NCBI GenBank assembly: GCA_028282025.1
Contig: JANQIT010000311.1
Span: 1-44,642 of the forward strand
Reading direction: 5' to 3'
DNA: 44,642 bases
Source: Hwanghaeella sp.
Lineage (GTDB): Bacteria; Pseudomonadota; Alphaproteobacteria; UBA8366; Aestuariispiraceae
Shown here: piece after piece, positions 25,876 to 33,445 of the stretch
Layout: the number at the start of each line of letters is the position of its first letter
Position numbering within the stretch: the stretch's first letter is position 1
Made by a program: the position numbers and the translations under genes
The notes under the pieces: generated by a model
What the model was told of the DNA's origin: nothing
The model's input: the letters and a program-made list of their open reading frames with translations, nothing else
Database searches by the model: none

Positions 25876-26721
25876 TCACAGACCGGACAGACGTTCGGCG
25901 TGCCAGGCGACATGGTCATCCATGAAGCTGGCGATGAAGTAGTAGCTGTGATCGTACCCTTCCTGCATGCGCAGGGTCAGCGGAACGCCGGCCTGACGGC
26001 AGGCGTCGGCAAGCAGATGCGGCAGCAGTTCGGTTTCCAGGAATTCATCCTGCGTTCCCTGGTCGACCAGAATATCGCCTTTCCAACCGACGGACCCGAC
26101 CAGCAGACAGGCGTCGTATTGCGCCCACGCCGCCTCATCCTCACCCAGATATCCGGCCAGCGCGCTTCGCCCCCACGGACAGGCCGTGGGCGAAACAATC
26201 GGCGAGAAGGCGGAGATCGACCGGAAGCGGTCCGCGTTTTTCAGGCCGACCGTCAAAGCGCCATGCCCGCCCATCGAATGGCCGAATATGCCCTGCCTGC
26301 CCGAATCGGCGCTCGCGATTTCGCTGCCCACCAGCGCCGGCAGTTCTTCGGAGACATAGGAATACATGCGGTAGTTCGCGTTCCAGGGCGCCGCCGTGGC
26401 GTCGAGGTAAAAGCCCGCGCCCGAACCGAAATCGTACCGGTCTTCATCGGGGACACCGGCGCCGCGCGGCGAGGTGTCGGGGGCGACGACCATCACCCCA
26501 TGCTCCGCAGCGGCGCGCTGGATACCGCCTTTGACGGTCACGTTCTCCCACGTGCAGGTCAATCCCGATAGGTAGTAGAGAACAGGCACCGGCCCCGCCT
26601 CGGCCTGCGGCGGCGTGTACACGGCGAACTTCATCGGCGTCAGCGTGCTGCGGCTTTCATGCGAGTAGACCCGCTGGACGCCGCCGAAGCTTTTCCATTC
26701 GTTTTCGACCTTGAGAGACAT
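25876..26721 (-). CDS. fghA: S-formylglutathione hydrolase
   Basis: Hydrolyses S-formylglutathione to formate and glutathione, the second step of glutathione-dependent formaldehyde oxidation. It is 281 residues and an alpha/beta-hydrolase of the esterase D group. Catalytic triad: Ser149 in GHSMGG, Asp225 in QGTQDEF, and His258 in GYDHSYYF. LYYLSGLTCTWENV near residue 48 is the characteristic oxyanion-side motif, with the Cys residues common in this family. Encoded after adhC on the same strand with 133 bp between; the gap contains a strong GC-rich hairpin. The GST gene follows. Confidence 0.95.
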   Translation of the reverse strand: MSLKVENEWKSFGGVQRVYSHESRSTLTPMKFAVYTPPQAEAGPVPVLYYLSGLTCTWENVTVKGGIQRAAAEHGVMVVAPDTSPRGAGVPDEDRYDFGSGAGFYLDATAAPWNANYRMYSYVSEELPALVGSEIASADSGRQGIFGHSMGGHGALTVGLKNADRFRSISAFSPIVSPTACPWGRSALAGYLGEDEAAWAQYDACLLVGSVGWKGDILVDQGTQDEFLETELLPHLLADACRQAGVPLTLRMQEGYDHSYYFIASFMDDHVAWHAERLSGL

Positions 26722-26813
26722 ATTTGATTCCCCGAACCGGAAGCGACGAACGGCCCTGTCCGCAACGCCCCCGTTCAGGGCGCGCCGTTACATGGCCATG
26801 GAGTGGTTGCACG

Positions 26814-26835
26814 GCCGCGGCGCGTGCGCCGCGGC
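26814..26835 (-). other. GC-rich hairpin between adhC and fghA
   Basis: GCCGCGGCGC is followed by GT and its exact complement, which would fold as an eight-pair stem with a six-base loop. No T-run follows on either side, so it looks more like an mRNA-stability or partial-termination element that sets the ratio of adhC to fghA than a full terminator. Confidence 0.4.
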
Positions 26836-26854
26836 ACATCAATCATTCAATCGG

Positions 26855-27964
26855 TCAATAAACAACCACCGAGCGGATACTCTCCCCCGAATGCATCAGG
26901 TCGAAACCCTTGTTGATGTCTTCGAGCGGCATGGTGTGCGTGATCATCGGGTCGATTTCGATCTTACCGTCCATGTACCAGTCGACGATCTTGGGCACGT
27001 CGGTCCGGCCGCGCGCACCGCCGAAGGCAGTGCCCCGCCATACCCGGCCGGTGACCAGTTGGAACGGCCGGGTGGAGATTTCCTGCCCGGCGCCCGCGAC
27101 GCCGATGATGATGCTCTCCCCCCAGCCCTTATGGCAGCATTCCAGGGCCTGACGCATGGTGTTGACGTTGCCGATACACTCGAAACTGTAGTCCGCGCCA
27201 CCGCCGGTCAGATCCACCAGATAGGGGACCAAGTCGCCTTCGACCTCCTTCGGATTGACGAAATGCGTCATTCCGAACCGCTCGCCCATTTCCTTTTTGT
27301 CCGGGTTAAGGTCGACACCGACGATCATGTTCGCACCGGCAAGGCGCGCACCCTGAATGACGTTCAGACCGATGCCGCCCAGCCCGAAAACGATGACGTT
27401 CGACCCCGGCTCCACCTTGGCGGTGTTGACCACCGCGCCGATTCCCGTGGTGACCCCGCAGCCGATATAGCAGATCTTGTCGAAGGGGGCGTCTTCCCTG
27501 ACTTTCGCCAGGGCAATCTCCGGCAGGACGGTGTAGTTCGCGAAAGTCGAGGTGCCCATGTAGTGGAATATCTTTTCCCCACCGATAGAAAAACGCGACG
27601 TACCGTCCGGCATCACCCCCTGGCCCTGCGTGGCGCGAACCTTCTGACACAGGTTGGTCTTGGGATTCAGACAATAGTCGCATTCCCGGCATTCGGGGGT
27701 ATAGAGCGGGATAACATGATCGCCCTTTTTCAGCGACGTCACCCCTTCGCCGATATCGACCACGACACCGGCCCCTTCATGGCCCAGAATCGCCGGGAAG
27801 ATACCTTCGGGATCGGCCCCTGAAAGCGTGAATTCATCGGTGTGGCAGATACCCGTCGCCTTTACCTCGACCAGGACTTCACCGGCCCGGGGGCCGTCCA
27901 ATTGAACCGTTTCGATTGAGAGGGGCGCACCCGCTTTGTGCGCCACAGCGGCACGGACATCCAT
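26855..27964 (-). CDS. adhC: S-(hydroxymethyl)glutathione dehydrogenase / class III alcohol dehydrogenase
   Basis: Oxidises S-hydroxymethylglutathione (formaldehyde plus glutathione) with NAD+, the first step of formaldehyde detoxification. Zinc-containing medium-chain dehydrogenase of 369 residues. Catalytic zinc ligands are Cys40 (TGICHTDEF), His62 (GHEGAG) and the Cys in IGCGVTTG; structural zinc ligands are Cys92, Cys95, Cys98 and Cys106 in PECRECDYCLNPKTNLC. The nucleotide loop is FGLGGIGLNVIQ. GGGGAGAAG precedes the ATG. With fghA and gshA it forms a complete glutathione-dependent formaldehyde route within the window, apart from the spontaneous or Gfa-assisted first step. Confidence 0.95.
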   Translation of the reverse strand: MDVRAAVAHKAGAPLSIETVQLDGPRAGEVLVEVKATGICHTDEFTLSGADPEGIFPAILGHEGAGVVVDIGEGVTSLKKGDHVIPLYTPECRECDYCLNPKTNLCQKVRATQGQGVMPDGTSRFSIGGEKIFHYMGTSTFANYTVLPEIALAKVREDAPFDKICYIGCGVTTGIGAVVNTAKVEPGSNVIVFGLGGIGLNVIQGARLAGANMIVGVDLNPDKKEMGERFGMTHFVNPKEVEGDLVPYLVDLTGGGADYSFECIGNVNTMRQALECCHKGWGESIIIGVAGAGQEISTRPFQLVTGRVWRGTAFGGARGRTDVPKIVDWYMDGKIEIDPMITHTMPLEDINKGFDLMHSGESIRSVVVY

Positions 27965-28300
27965 GATCTTCTCCCCGCTAGACAGTTGTTTTCCGGGCGG
28001 AGCGTGACAGGGTTTATTTCACCGCGCAAGCACTTGATCAGCCGTGATTGGCAGTTGATTCAGCTACATCTAATAGATGTACGAGCCGTCTTCGCGCACA
28101 CTGCGATAGCGCCGCTTTTCGTCAAGCCGCGTTAACCCTCTACCCCACAGACAGCCCCGGTTTGGATCGCAACCATGTGTCTCGTACGTGAGGGGTGCAA
28201 ATGGCTAACGTCTATCAACCTCAGGCTGGCTCCGGCTGAAGATCCCATGACGGGTTTCCATAGGCCGGGCCCGCAAACACCTAAACACTGGAGAGTGAGT
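27965..28300. other. 336-bp divergent intergenic region, adhC to porin
   Basis: No gene of normal size. It holds the adhC ribosome binding site, a 17-bp perfect palindrome (28065-28081), a possible plus-strand promoter TTGGCA (28049-28054)-N16-TAATAG (28071-28076), and a roughly 218-base leader in front of the porin. Within that leader a 12-codon ORF at 28201-28239 follows GAGGGG; I treat it as uncertain. Confidence 0.5.
28065..28081. promoter_or_regulatory. 17-bp perfect palindrome, likely operator
   Basis: TACATCTA-A-TAGATGTA. It overlaps the putative porin -10 element and lies about 100 bp upstream of the adhC start, so one regulator could control either gene. The binding protein is not identified in the window. 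Confidence 0.55.
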
Positions 28301-29500
28301 ATGAGACGTATTTCGTCAACAATGGCGGCTGCAGTCATGCTTTCAGGTATCGGTTACGGATCCGCGGTTGCGGCTGAAACCGACCTGGACGCCCTGAAAA
28401 AGCAGCTTGAAACCCTACAGGCAAAAGTCGTCGAGCTGGAGAAGAAACAGCACGCGCAAGGGGAGAAGGTTAAGGAAGTCGCGGCCCAGAGTTCGAGCGG
28501 CGACGCCACCGTGGAATCGGGAAACGATAAGGTCCGGCTGGAGATCAGCGGCCAGGTGAACCGCGCGATCCTGTTCGGTGACAACGGTCAACAGTCCGAT
28601 ATTCTCTCGGTCGATAACGACGCATCCTCCACACGCGTCCGCTTCGTGGGTTCAGCGGATGTCGATAGCGCCCTGACAATCGGCACGACCATCGAACTGG
28701 AAGCAGAGTCGGATTCCTCCCGCACCGTGGGATTCGAAGGGAACAACAGCGGGTTCAATCTCAACGAGCGCAAATTGGACCTGTTCTTCGATCACGACGA
28801 TCTTGGCAAGCTCTCACTCGGTCAGGGTGACACCGCTTCCAATGGCGCGACCGAGGTCGATCTGTCCGGCACCACCGTTGTCGGCTACAGCGACGTCGCA
28901 AGCTTGGCCGGCGGCTTGAACTTCAACGGATCGACGGTCACGATTGCGAACGCCTTCAACAATCTCGACGGCCTCAGCCGTGAAGACCGTATCCGCTACG
29001 ATACCCCGAGCTTTTCCGGTTTCAGAGCTTCAACGTCGCTTGGACCCGACAGTGAACGCGATGTCGCCCTGCGTTTCGGTGGCAAGTTCGGCGACGCTCA
29101 AGTCCGGGCTGCGGCGTTCTATGCGGACTCTGAAGCCCAAAATGAGAGCTATGGAGGATCGGCCTCCGTACTCGTCAACGGTTTCAACGCGACGCTGGCC
29201 TACGCCGAAGAAGATGACGGACGCCCGGGCGCCGACCAAAAAATGTACTATGGTAAGCTGGGCTACAAATTCAGCATGTTCGAGTTCGGCGGCAGTGCGG
29301 TCGCTGTCGATTACGCGCGGCATGACGATGTTGCGGCGATCGGCGACGAAGCGACGGCCTACGGTGCGTACTTTGTGCAGAAGGTCGACAAGGCCGCGAC
29401 CGAACTTTATGTCGGGGCCCGAAACCACGAGCTTGATCGCGACGGGGCGAATTTCGACGACATCTTCACGACCCTGGTGGGCGCGCGGGTGAAGTTTTAA
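28301..29500 (+). CDS. Outer-membrane porin
   Basis: A 399-residue outer-membrane protein. The signal peptide (RRISSTMAAAVMLSGIGYGSAVAA) is followed by a short coiled coil (LDALKKQLETLQAKVVELEKK, residues ~27-47) and then a beta-barrel-like pattern of alternating hydrophobic residues ending in ARVKF. The C-terminal Phe is the outer-membrane insertion signal. The N-terminal coil suggests trimer formation or a peptidoglycan contact. GGAGAGTGAG precedes the ATG; the frame extends upstream to 28175, but that part is not a signal peptide. A 59-residue lipoprotein follows in the same operon. Solute specificity is not evident. Confidence 0.85.
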   Translation: MRRISSTMAAAVMLSGIGYGSAVAAETDLDALKKQLETLQAKVVELEKKQHAQGEKVKEVAAQSSSGDATVESGNDKVRLEISGQVNRAILFGDNGQQSDILSVDNDASSTRVRFVGSADVDSALTIGTTIELEAESDSSRTVGFEGNNSGFNLNERKLDLFFDHDDLGKLSLGQGDTASNGATEVDLSGTTVVGYSDVASLAGGLNFNGSTVTIANAFNNLDGLSREDRIRYDTPSFSGFRASTSLGPDSERDVALRFGGKFGDAQVRAAAFYADSEAQNESYGGSASVLVNGFNATLAYAEEDDGRPGADQKMYYGKLGYKFSMFEFGGSAVAVDYARHDDVAAIGDEATAYGAYFVQKVDKAATELYVGARNHELDRDGANFDDIFTTLVGARVKF

Positions 29501-29536
29501 CCGCCCATAAGCAAAGATCAGCGAAAGGAAACCGAT

Positions 29537-29716
29537 ATGCGACGGATTTTGGTGCGGATTGCATTCACCGGTCTGGCGGCGGCCGCCCTTGCAGCGTGTA
29601 GCGGAAACCTCGATTTCGAACCGGAAGAGGTTACCGTGACAAACGAAATTGAGGATGGCGTACCCGGCCTGTTTTCCGGCGAAGACGGTGTGTTCACAAT
29701 AACCGTCGTGGATTGA
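29537..29716 (+). CDS. Small lipoprotein, 59 aa
   Basis: Short gene directly after the porin (36 bp gap), with AAGGAA about seven bases before the ATG. The product has a basic start (MRRILVRIA), a hydrophobic stretch and the lipobox LAAC, so Cys21 is the likely lipidation site, leaving a 39-residue acidic mature part (SGNLDFEPEEVTVTNEIEDG). There is no family I recognise. Because it is co-transcribed with an outer-membrane porin, it may be an outer-membrane partner or assembly aid, but that is inference. Confidence 0.65.
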   Translation: MRRILVRIAFTGLAAAALAACSGNLDFEPEEVTVTNEIEDGVPGLFSGEDGVFTITVVD

Positions 29717-29727
29717 CGAAGGTGTCC

Positions 29728-29761
29728 GGCGGGTTCGGGCGTCAACGGTGCCGGACCCGCC
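29728..29761. terminator. Hairpin between porin operon and TIM-barrel gene
   Basis: GGCGGGTTCGG (29728-29738) pairs with CCGGACCCGCC (29751-29761) with one G-T-type mismatch and a 12-base loop. No T-run follows. It lies between two convergent genes, so termination is plausible, but this is a weaker case than the others. Confidence 0.4.
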
Positions 29762-29777
29762 GCCACTTCAATTCCCT

Positions 29778-30614
29778 TTATTCAGACGCAGCCCAAAGTT
29801 CTTCTATCCGCGCCTTGATCGTAAGCGCTTCTTCCCAGCGGTCCGACAGTTCGTAGCCGTCGGGGCCGGTGATGGCGTATTCCGGCGGGCCCAGTTCGCA
29901 GAGGAAGTTGAGCACGGCGTCCGGTCCGGCCCGCGGCCGCCAGTGACGGATACCGTCCGCCCACCATTTGGAGAATTGATCGAACCACTTCCGGTGCTGC
30001 GGAAACCCGATCTGAACCTGAACCTGTTCGCGGCTGGCGACCCGTCCCTGCAAGGCGTCCGACCGGGCCAGGATACGCTGGATCAGGGCGTCGTCCTCCT
30101 CCGAAATCGGATACCAGAATTCGCGGTCCACCAGATAGTGCGAAAGATCCGCGCACAGCGCCATCTCCGGCACCGCATCGATAAGCTGCAAGGTGGCGAA
30201 CAGATCGTTGGTGATGCAGTTGCGGTGCGTTTCGAACAGGATCGGAACCTCTTCCTCGCCCGCCATCTCGATCCAGGCGCGCACCACCGGGATCATGTCT
30301 TCCACCCGGATCGGCATCACCTGGCCGATGATGTTCACAAACCTTGTGTCGAACTGTTTCGACATTTGCAGAACCGGCCGCAAATCCTCAATCGTCTGAG
30401 GAAAGGCATTGATCAGACAGCCCAGGCCGTGCTTCTCGAAAAAGGGCCGGGTAGCGAGCGCCTGATCGTTGTTCATGACGCCGAGATCGACCGCCATTCC
30501 GGCGTATCCGGCATCGGCCACCATGGCGAAGCTGTCGGCGACCGGGCGTTCGACCCCGTCGGGCCGCCGCAGCTCCATGGCCCACAGCGACTGAAAAACC
30601 TCCAGTTTTTGCAT
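29778..30614 (-). CDS. Xylose-isomerase-like TIM-barrel protein
   Basis: Protein of 278 residues resembling the sugar phosphate isomerase/epimerase (AP-endonuclease 2-like) fold. Typical features are FVNIIGQVMPIR in the middle of the barrel, VPILFETHRNCITND (metal-binding Glu and His), and MALCADLSHYLV. These suggest a metal-dependent isomerase or epimerase on a small sugar or hydroxy-acid, but the precise reaction is unknown. Its ATG overlaps the TGA of the desaturase gene (ATGA), so the two are translationally coupled. Third gene of the aldolase-desaturase-TIM-barrel operon. Confidence 0.75.
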   Translation of the reverse strand: MQKLEVFQSLWAMELRRPDGVERPVADSFAMVADAGYAGMAVDLGVMNNDQALATRPFFEKHGLGCLINAFPQTIEDLRPVLQMSKQFDTRFVNIIGQVMPIRVEDMIPVVRAWIEMAGEEEVPILFETHRNCITNDLFATLQLIDAVPEMALCADLSHYLVDREFWYPISEEDDALIQRILARSDALQGRVASREQVQVQIGFPQHRKWFDQFSKWWADGIRHWRPRAGPDAVLNFLCELGPPEYAITGPDGYELSDRWEEALTIKARIEELWAASE

Positions 30615-31621
30615 CAGGTCTGCCGCGCGCCGACGGCGGCGTCCGCGTCCAGGCCCTCCGCAATCCAGACGGCGTCGTCAGGGTAATCGGCCTCGCTGCG
30701 CCCATTCCACAGCCGCGAGATGACCTGCGCCTGAAAGGCGAAATAGCCCATCGTGTGAGGCTCGCGCCCCATCGCGCCCACAATTTCCCGGTGCAGGTCC
30801 GGCAGTTTATGGAAAGGGACGGACGGGAAAGTATGATGGGCCGTGTGATACTGCATGTTCCAGGCGAGCCAGCGCATCACCGGATTCGTCCGCATGGTTC
30901 GGGTGTTCTCCAGCGTGTTCGGCAGATGGGAAAGGCCGAGATGCTCGCTGGTATTCTGAAGCTGATGAACGATCTTGGTCAGCATCATGGGGGCAAGCCA
31001 ATACAGCACCGCGGCCCAGCTTTCGAACCACAGGGAAAGCCCGCCGATAACGCAGTAGCCGGCCATATGAAGCCGTCCTTCGCGCACGATCAGGGGCTTG
31101 TCCTTGTCCCGGATATAGGGTTCCGTCACCACCCCGCGGACGAAGCGCAGAAGACGCGCAATGCGGCTTTGCCAATAGGTCACGCCGGTGAACCACAGAA
31201 GATAAGAGGACAAGGTATAGGGCGGACGTGTCAGTTCGCCATCCTTCTCCCAATCCTGGGTATGGCGGTGATGGGCGAAATGCTGGATCTGGTCGAAGTC
31301 GCGGGGATAGAGCTGCACGAACCCGATGGCCCGGCCGAACCATTCGTTCAGCCAGCGCGGTCCGAAGACGGTATTGTGGCTCAACTCATGCTGTGCGGCG
31401 TACAGGAAGTTGATCAAGACGCCGTGCGCGATGAACAGCGGTGCGGCCCACCAGGCGCCCCAGGATTGCGACAGCAGCCAGCCGGTCACGGCCAACGCGC
31501 CCAGATGGCTGGCCATATGAAGAGACCCGCGCAAGGTGGATCGTGCGCTCAGGGCCTTCAGCCGCTGCGGTTCCAAAAGGCCGCGCCGGCCGACGAAATC
31601 GTCCACGGATCGTTCAGCCAT
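30614..31621 (-). CDS. Membrane di-iron fatty acid desaturase/hydroxylase-type protein
   Basis: Integral membrane non-heme di-iron enzyme, 335 residues, of the desaturase/ketolase/alkane hydroxylase superfamily. The three histidine boxes are HELSH (78-82), HFAHHRH (114-120) and the third in YHTAHH (258-263); QLQNTSEHLG near residue 220 provides another His. Hydrophobic helices flank them. The substrate could be a fatty acyl chain, carotenoid or other lipid, and sequence alone does not decide. The ATG at 31621 follows GGAGATT and is 12 bp from the aldolase stop, so it is co-transcribed with the aldolase upstream and overlaps the TIM-barrel gene downstream. Confidence 0.82.
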   Translation of the reverse strand: MAERSVDDFVGRRGLLEPQRLKALSARSTLRGSLHMASHLGALAVTGWLLSQSWGAWWAAPLFIAHGVLINFLYAAQHELSHNTVFGPRWLNEWFGRAIGFVQLYPRDFDQIQHFAHHRHTQDWEKDGELTRPPYTLSSYLLWFTGVTYWQSRIARLLRFVRGVVTEPYIRDKDKPLIVREGRLHMAGYCVIGGLSLWFESWAAVLYWLAPMMLTKIVHQLQNTSEHLGLSHLPNTLENTRTMRTNPVMRWLAWNMQYHTAHHTFPSVPFHKLPDLHREIVGAMGREPHTMGYFAFQAQVISRLWNGRSEADYPDDAVWIAEGLDADAAVGARQT

Positions 31622-31633
31622 AATCTCCGTATC

Positions 31634-32395
31634 CTATCTTGTCGCCAACTCGGCGAGGTTTTCCTTCATCTTGTTCATCATCGCGACAAAGTCGGTATAG
31701 ACGGTCACGAACTGAAACCCTTGCGCGATCCACTGGTTCGCCATCTCGACGGAACCGCAATGGATGCCAGCCGCCAGCCCGCAATCCCGCGCCCGGCGTC
31801 CAATCTCGGCGATGGCGTCCACCACTTCGGGAATCGTCGGCGTGCCGTTCGGCGGATGCCCCAGACTGAGGGCGAGATCGCTGGGCCCCACATAGACGCC
31901 GTCGATCCCATCTGTCTTGCAGATCGCCTCCAGGTTCCCCAACGCTTCGCGCGTTTCTATCATCGCCATATTGACCAGAGCGCCGTTCGCCTCGGCCGCA
32001 TAGTCCGCGCCGCCATACAGCAAACCGCGCTGCGGTCCGAAACTACGTTCGCCCAGGGGAGGATACTTGGTCCATTTAACGAAGTTCGCCGCATCCTCCG
32101 GCGTGTTCACCATCGGTGCGATGATGCCATAACAGCCGTCATCCAACAGACGCATATGCTTGGCCGGGTCGTTCCAGGCCACCCGCGCCATCGGCACCGC
32201 ATCGTAGCGGGAGACGGCCTGAAACATCTGACGCGCCGTGCGCTCGTCCGCGAAACCGTGCTGCAGGTCGACGGTGCAGCTATCCCAGCCGACGCTGGCC
32301 ACGCCTTCCGCGGACATGGTGCAGTCCAAGGCCAGCCACGCATTGCGGACGACACCGCCCGCCGCCCAGATTTCCTTTACCTTATTCGCACGCAT
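31634..32395 (-). CDS. HpcH/HpaI-family aldolase
   Basis: Class II (metal-dependent) aldolase/citrate-lyase-family protein, 253 residues. Expected active-site residues are visible: His46 in DLQHG (catalytic base), Arg71 region in MARVAW, Glu147 in AMIET, and Asp173 in GPSDLALSLG, the metal and substrate site of 4-hydroxy-2-oxo-heptane-dioate aldolase and its relatives. It probably cleaves a 2-keto-3-deoxy or 4-hydroxy-2-oxo acid to pyruvate plus an aldehyde. The ORF extends to 32446, but GGGGAGG sits before the ATG at 32395. First gene of a three-gene operon whose pathway is unknown. Confidence 0.85.
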   Translation of the reverse strand: MRANKVKEIWAAGGVVRNAWLALDCTMSAEGVASVGWDSCTVDLQHGFADERTARQMFQAVSRYDAVPMARVAWNDPAKHMRLLDDGCYGIIAPMVNTPEDAANFVKWTKYPPLGERSFGPQRGLLYGGADYAAEANGALVNMAMIETREALGNLEAICKTDGIDGVYVGPSDLALSLGHPPNGTPTIPEVVDAIAEIGRRARDCGLAAGIHCGSVEMANQWIAQGFQFVTVYTDFVAMMNKMKENLAELATR

Positions 32396-32470
32396 GGCCG
32401 CCTCCCCGTAAAAATTCGTGGCGGAACATTCGCGCGGAACCGGCAAGTCTTCAAGAGGAAGTAGCGGAAG

Positions 32471-33328
32471 TCAGCGCGGAAGCGCCATACTCATCGCCCA
32501 GTAATGGAAACTGCGTATCTTACCGCGGTCGCTGGGAAGGAAGCGGTAGCCGATACCCGCCTCGGTAATCTGGCGGTTCAGCATGGCCCGCCGGTGCCCC
32601 GGCGAGTTCTTCCACCCTTCCACCGCCTCGCGCGGCGTCTGCTGGCCGGCGGCAAGGTTCTCCAGCACGGTCTGGAACCGGTATCCCGCAGACGCGGCCC
32701 GGTCGCCCGGTCCGGTTCCGTTCGGCGCCTCATGGGCGAAATAGTCGCGGTAGGCCATATCGTCGGCGTGCCGCTGCGCCGCCTCGTTCAACAGCGGCGC
32801 AAGACGCAGCGGACGCAGGCCGTGCGTTGCGCGAAAGCGGTTCACCTCTTTCAGCACGTCCCGCCGCCAGTTGCGGGTTGCGGGTCTGGGCGGATTGCCG
32901 AGCAGAACCACCCAATAATCCAGATCGCCATAACGCGGATCTTCGACGGAGTGCCACCCCACGCCCGCATACCGCAACTCCCGCGTCGCCGCGATCGGCC
33001 GCGTTCTGCCATCGGTGAAGAAGGAGCTTGCAACCATCGGCACCGGGTCCTGCGCGACCGTGGTCAGGGACCCGACCGAAGCGCAGGGGAAACCCGCATC
33101 CTCGACAGCCTGACACAAGGTCGCGCCGCGGCGTCTTTCGGCCGCGTTCCGGGCGAGGCGCTGCGCCGCCTTGGCCAGGCGCGGATCGACGATCAGCGGC
33201 GACAGAGCCCGCTTGCCGCGCATCTCGTTGATGCTTTGCATCATGTCGCGTTCGGGCCGATCCTGGGCGGCCGCCGCAGTAGCAAAGCCCAAAAGGGCGG
33301 CAAGACAGATGCGGAAAATCCAATTCAT
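32471..33328 (-). CDS. Secreted protein with two CAP/SCP-like domains
   Basis: A 285-residue exported protein. The signal peptide is MNWIFRICLAALLGFATAAAAQ. The C-terminal half (about 165-285) is a canonical CAP/SCP domain: LNEAAQRHADDMAYRDYFAHEAPNGTGPGDRAASAGYRF, then ENLAAGQQTPREAVEGWKNSPGHRRAMLN and GIGYR. The N-terminal half (about 25-165) has a similar outline (MMQSINEMRGKRALSPLIVDPRLAKAAQRLA, and YAGVGWHSV) but lacks the His/Glu pattern, so it looks like a diverged second copy. CAP proteins bind sterols, lipids or cell-wall ligands; the role here is unknown. It follows apbC on the same strand. Confidence 0.8.
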   Translation of the reverse strand: MNWIFRICLAALLGFATAAAAQDRPERDMMQSINEMRGKRALSPLIVDPRLAKAAQRLARNAAERRRGATLCQAVEDAGFPCASVGSLTTVAQDPVPMVASSFFTDGRTRPIAATRELRYAGVGWHSVEDPRYGDLDYWVVLLGNPPRPATRNWRRDVLKEVNRFRATHGLRPLRLAPLLNEAAQRHADDMAYRDYFAHEAPNGTGPGDRAASAGYRFQTVLENLAAGQQTPREAVEGWKNSPGHRRAMLNRQITEAGIGYRFLPSDRGKIRSFHYWAMSMALPR

Positions 33329-33445
33329 CGCCGAACGATATAAGATCGGCGGGAGCTTGGGGAAGGTATCTCGTCACACTCGCGCAGATTTGTCCGCCGG
33401 CCGTTCCGCCCGCGCCGGCCGCTGTCCGCCCGCGGCCGGTTCCGT

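Noticed and set aside
28201..28239. 12-codon upstream ORF in the porin leader (MANVYQPQAGSG)
   Set aside because: It has a good ribosome binding site but nothing in its composition or position shows it is used; kept only as a remark.
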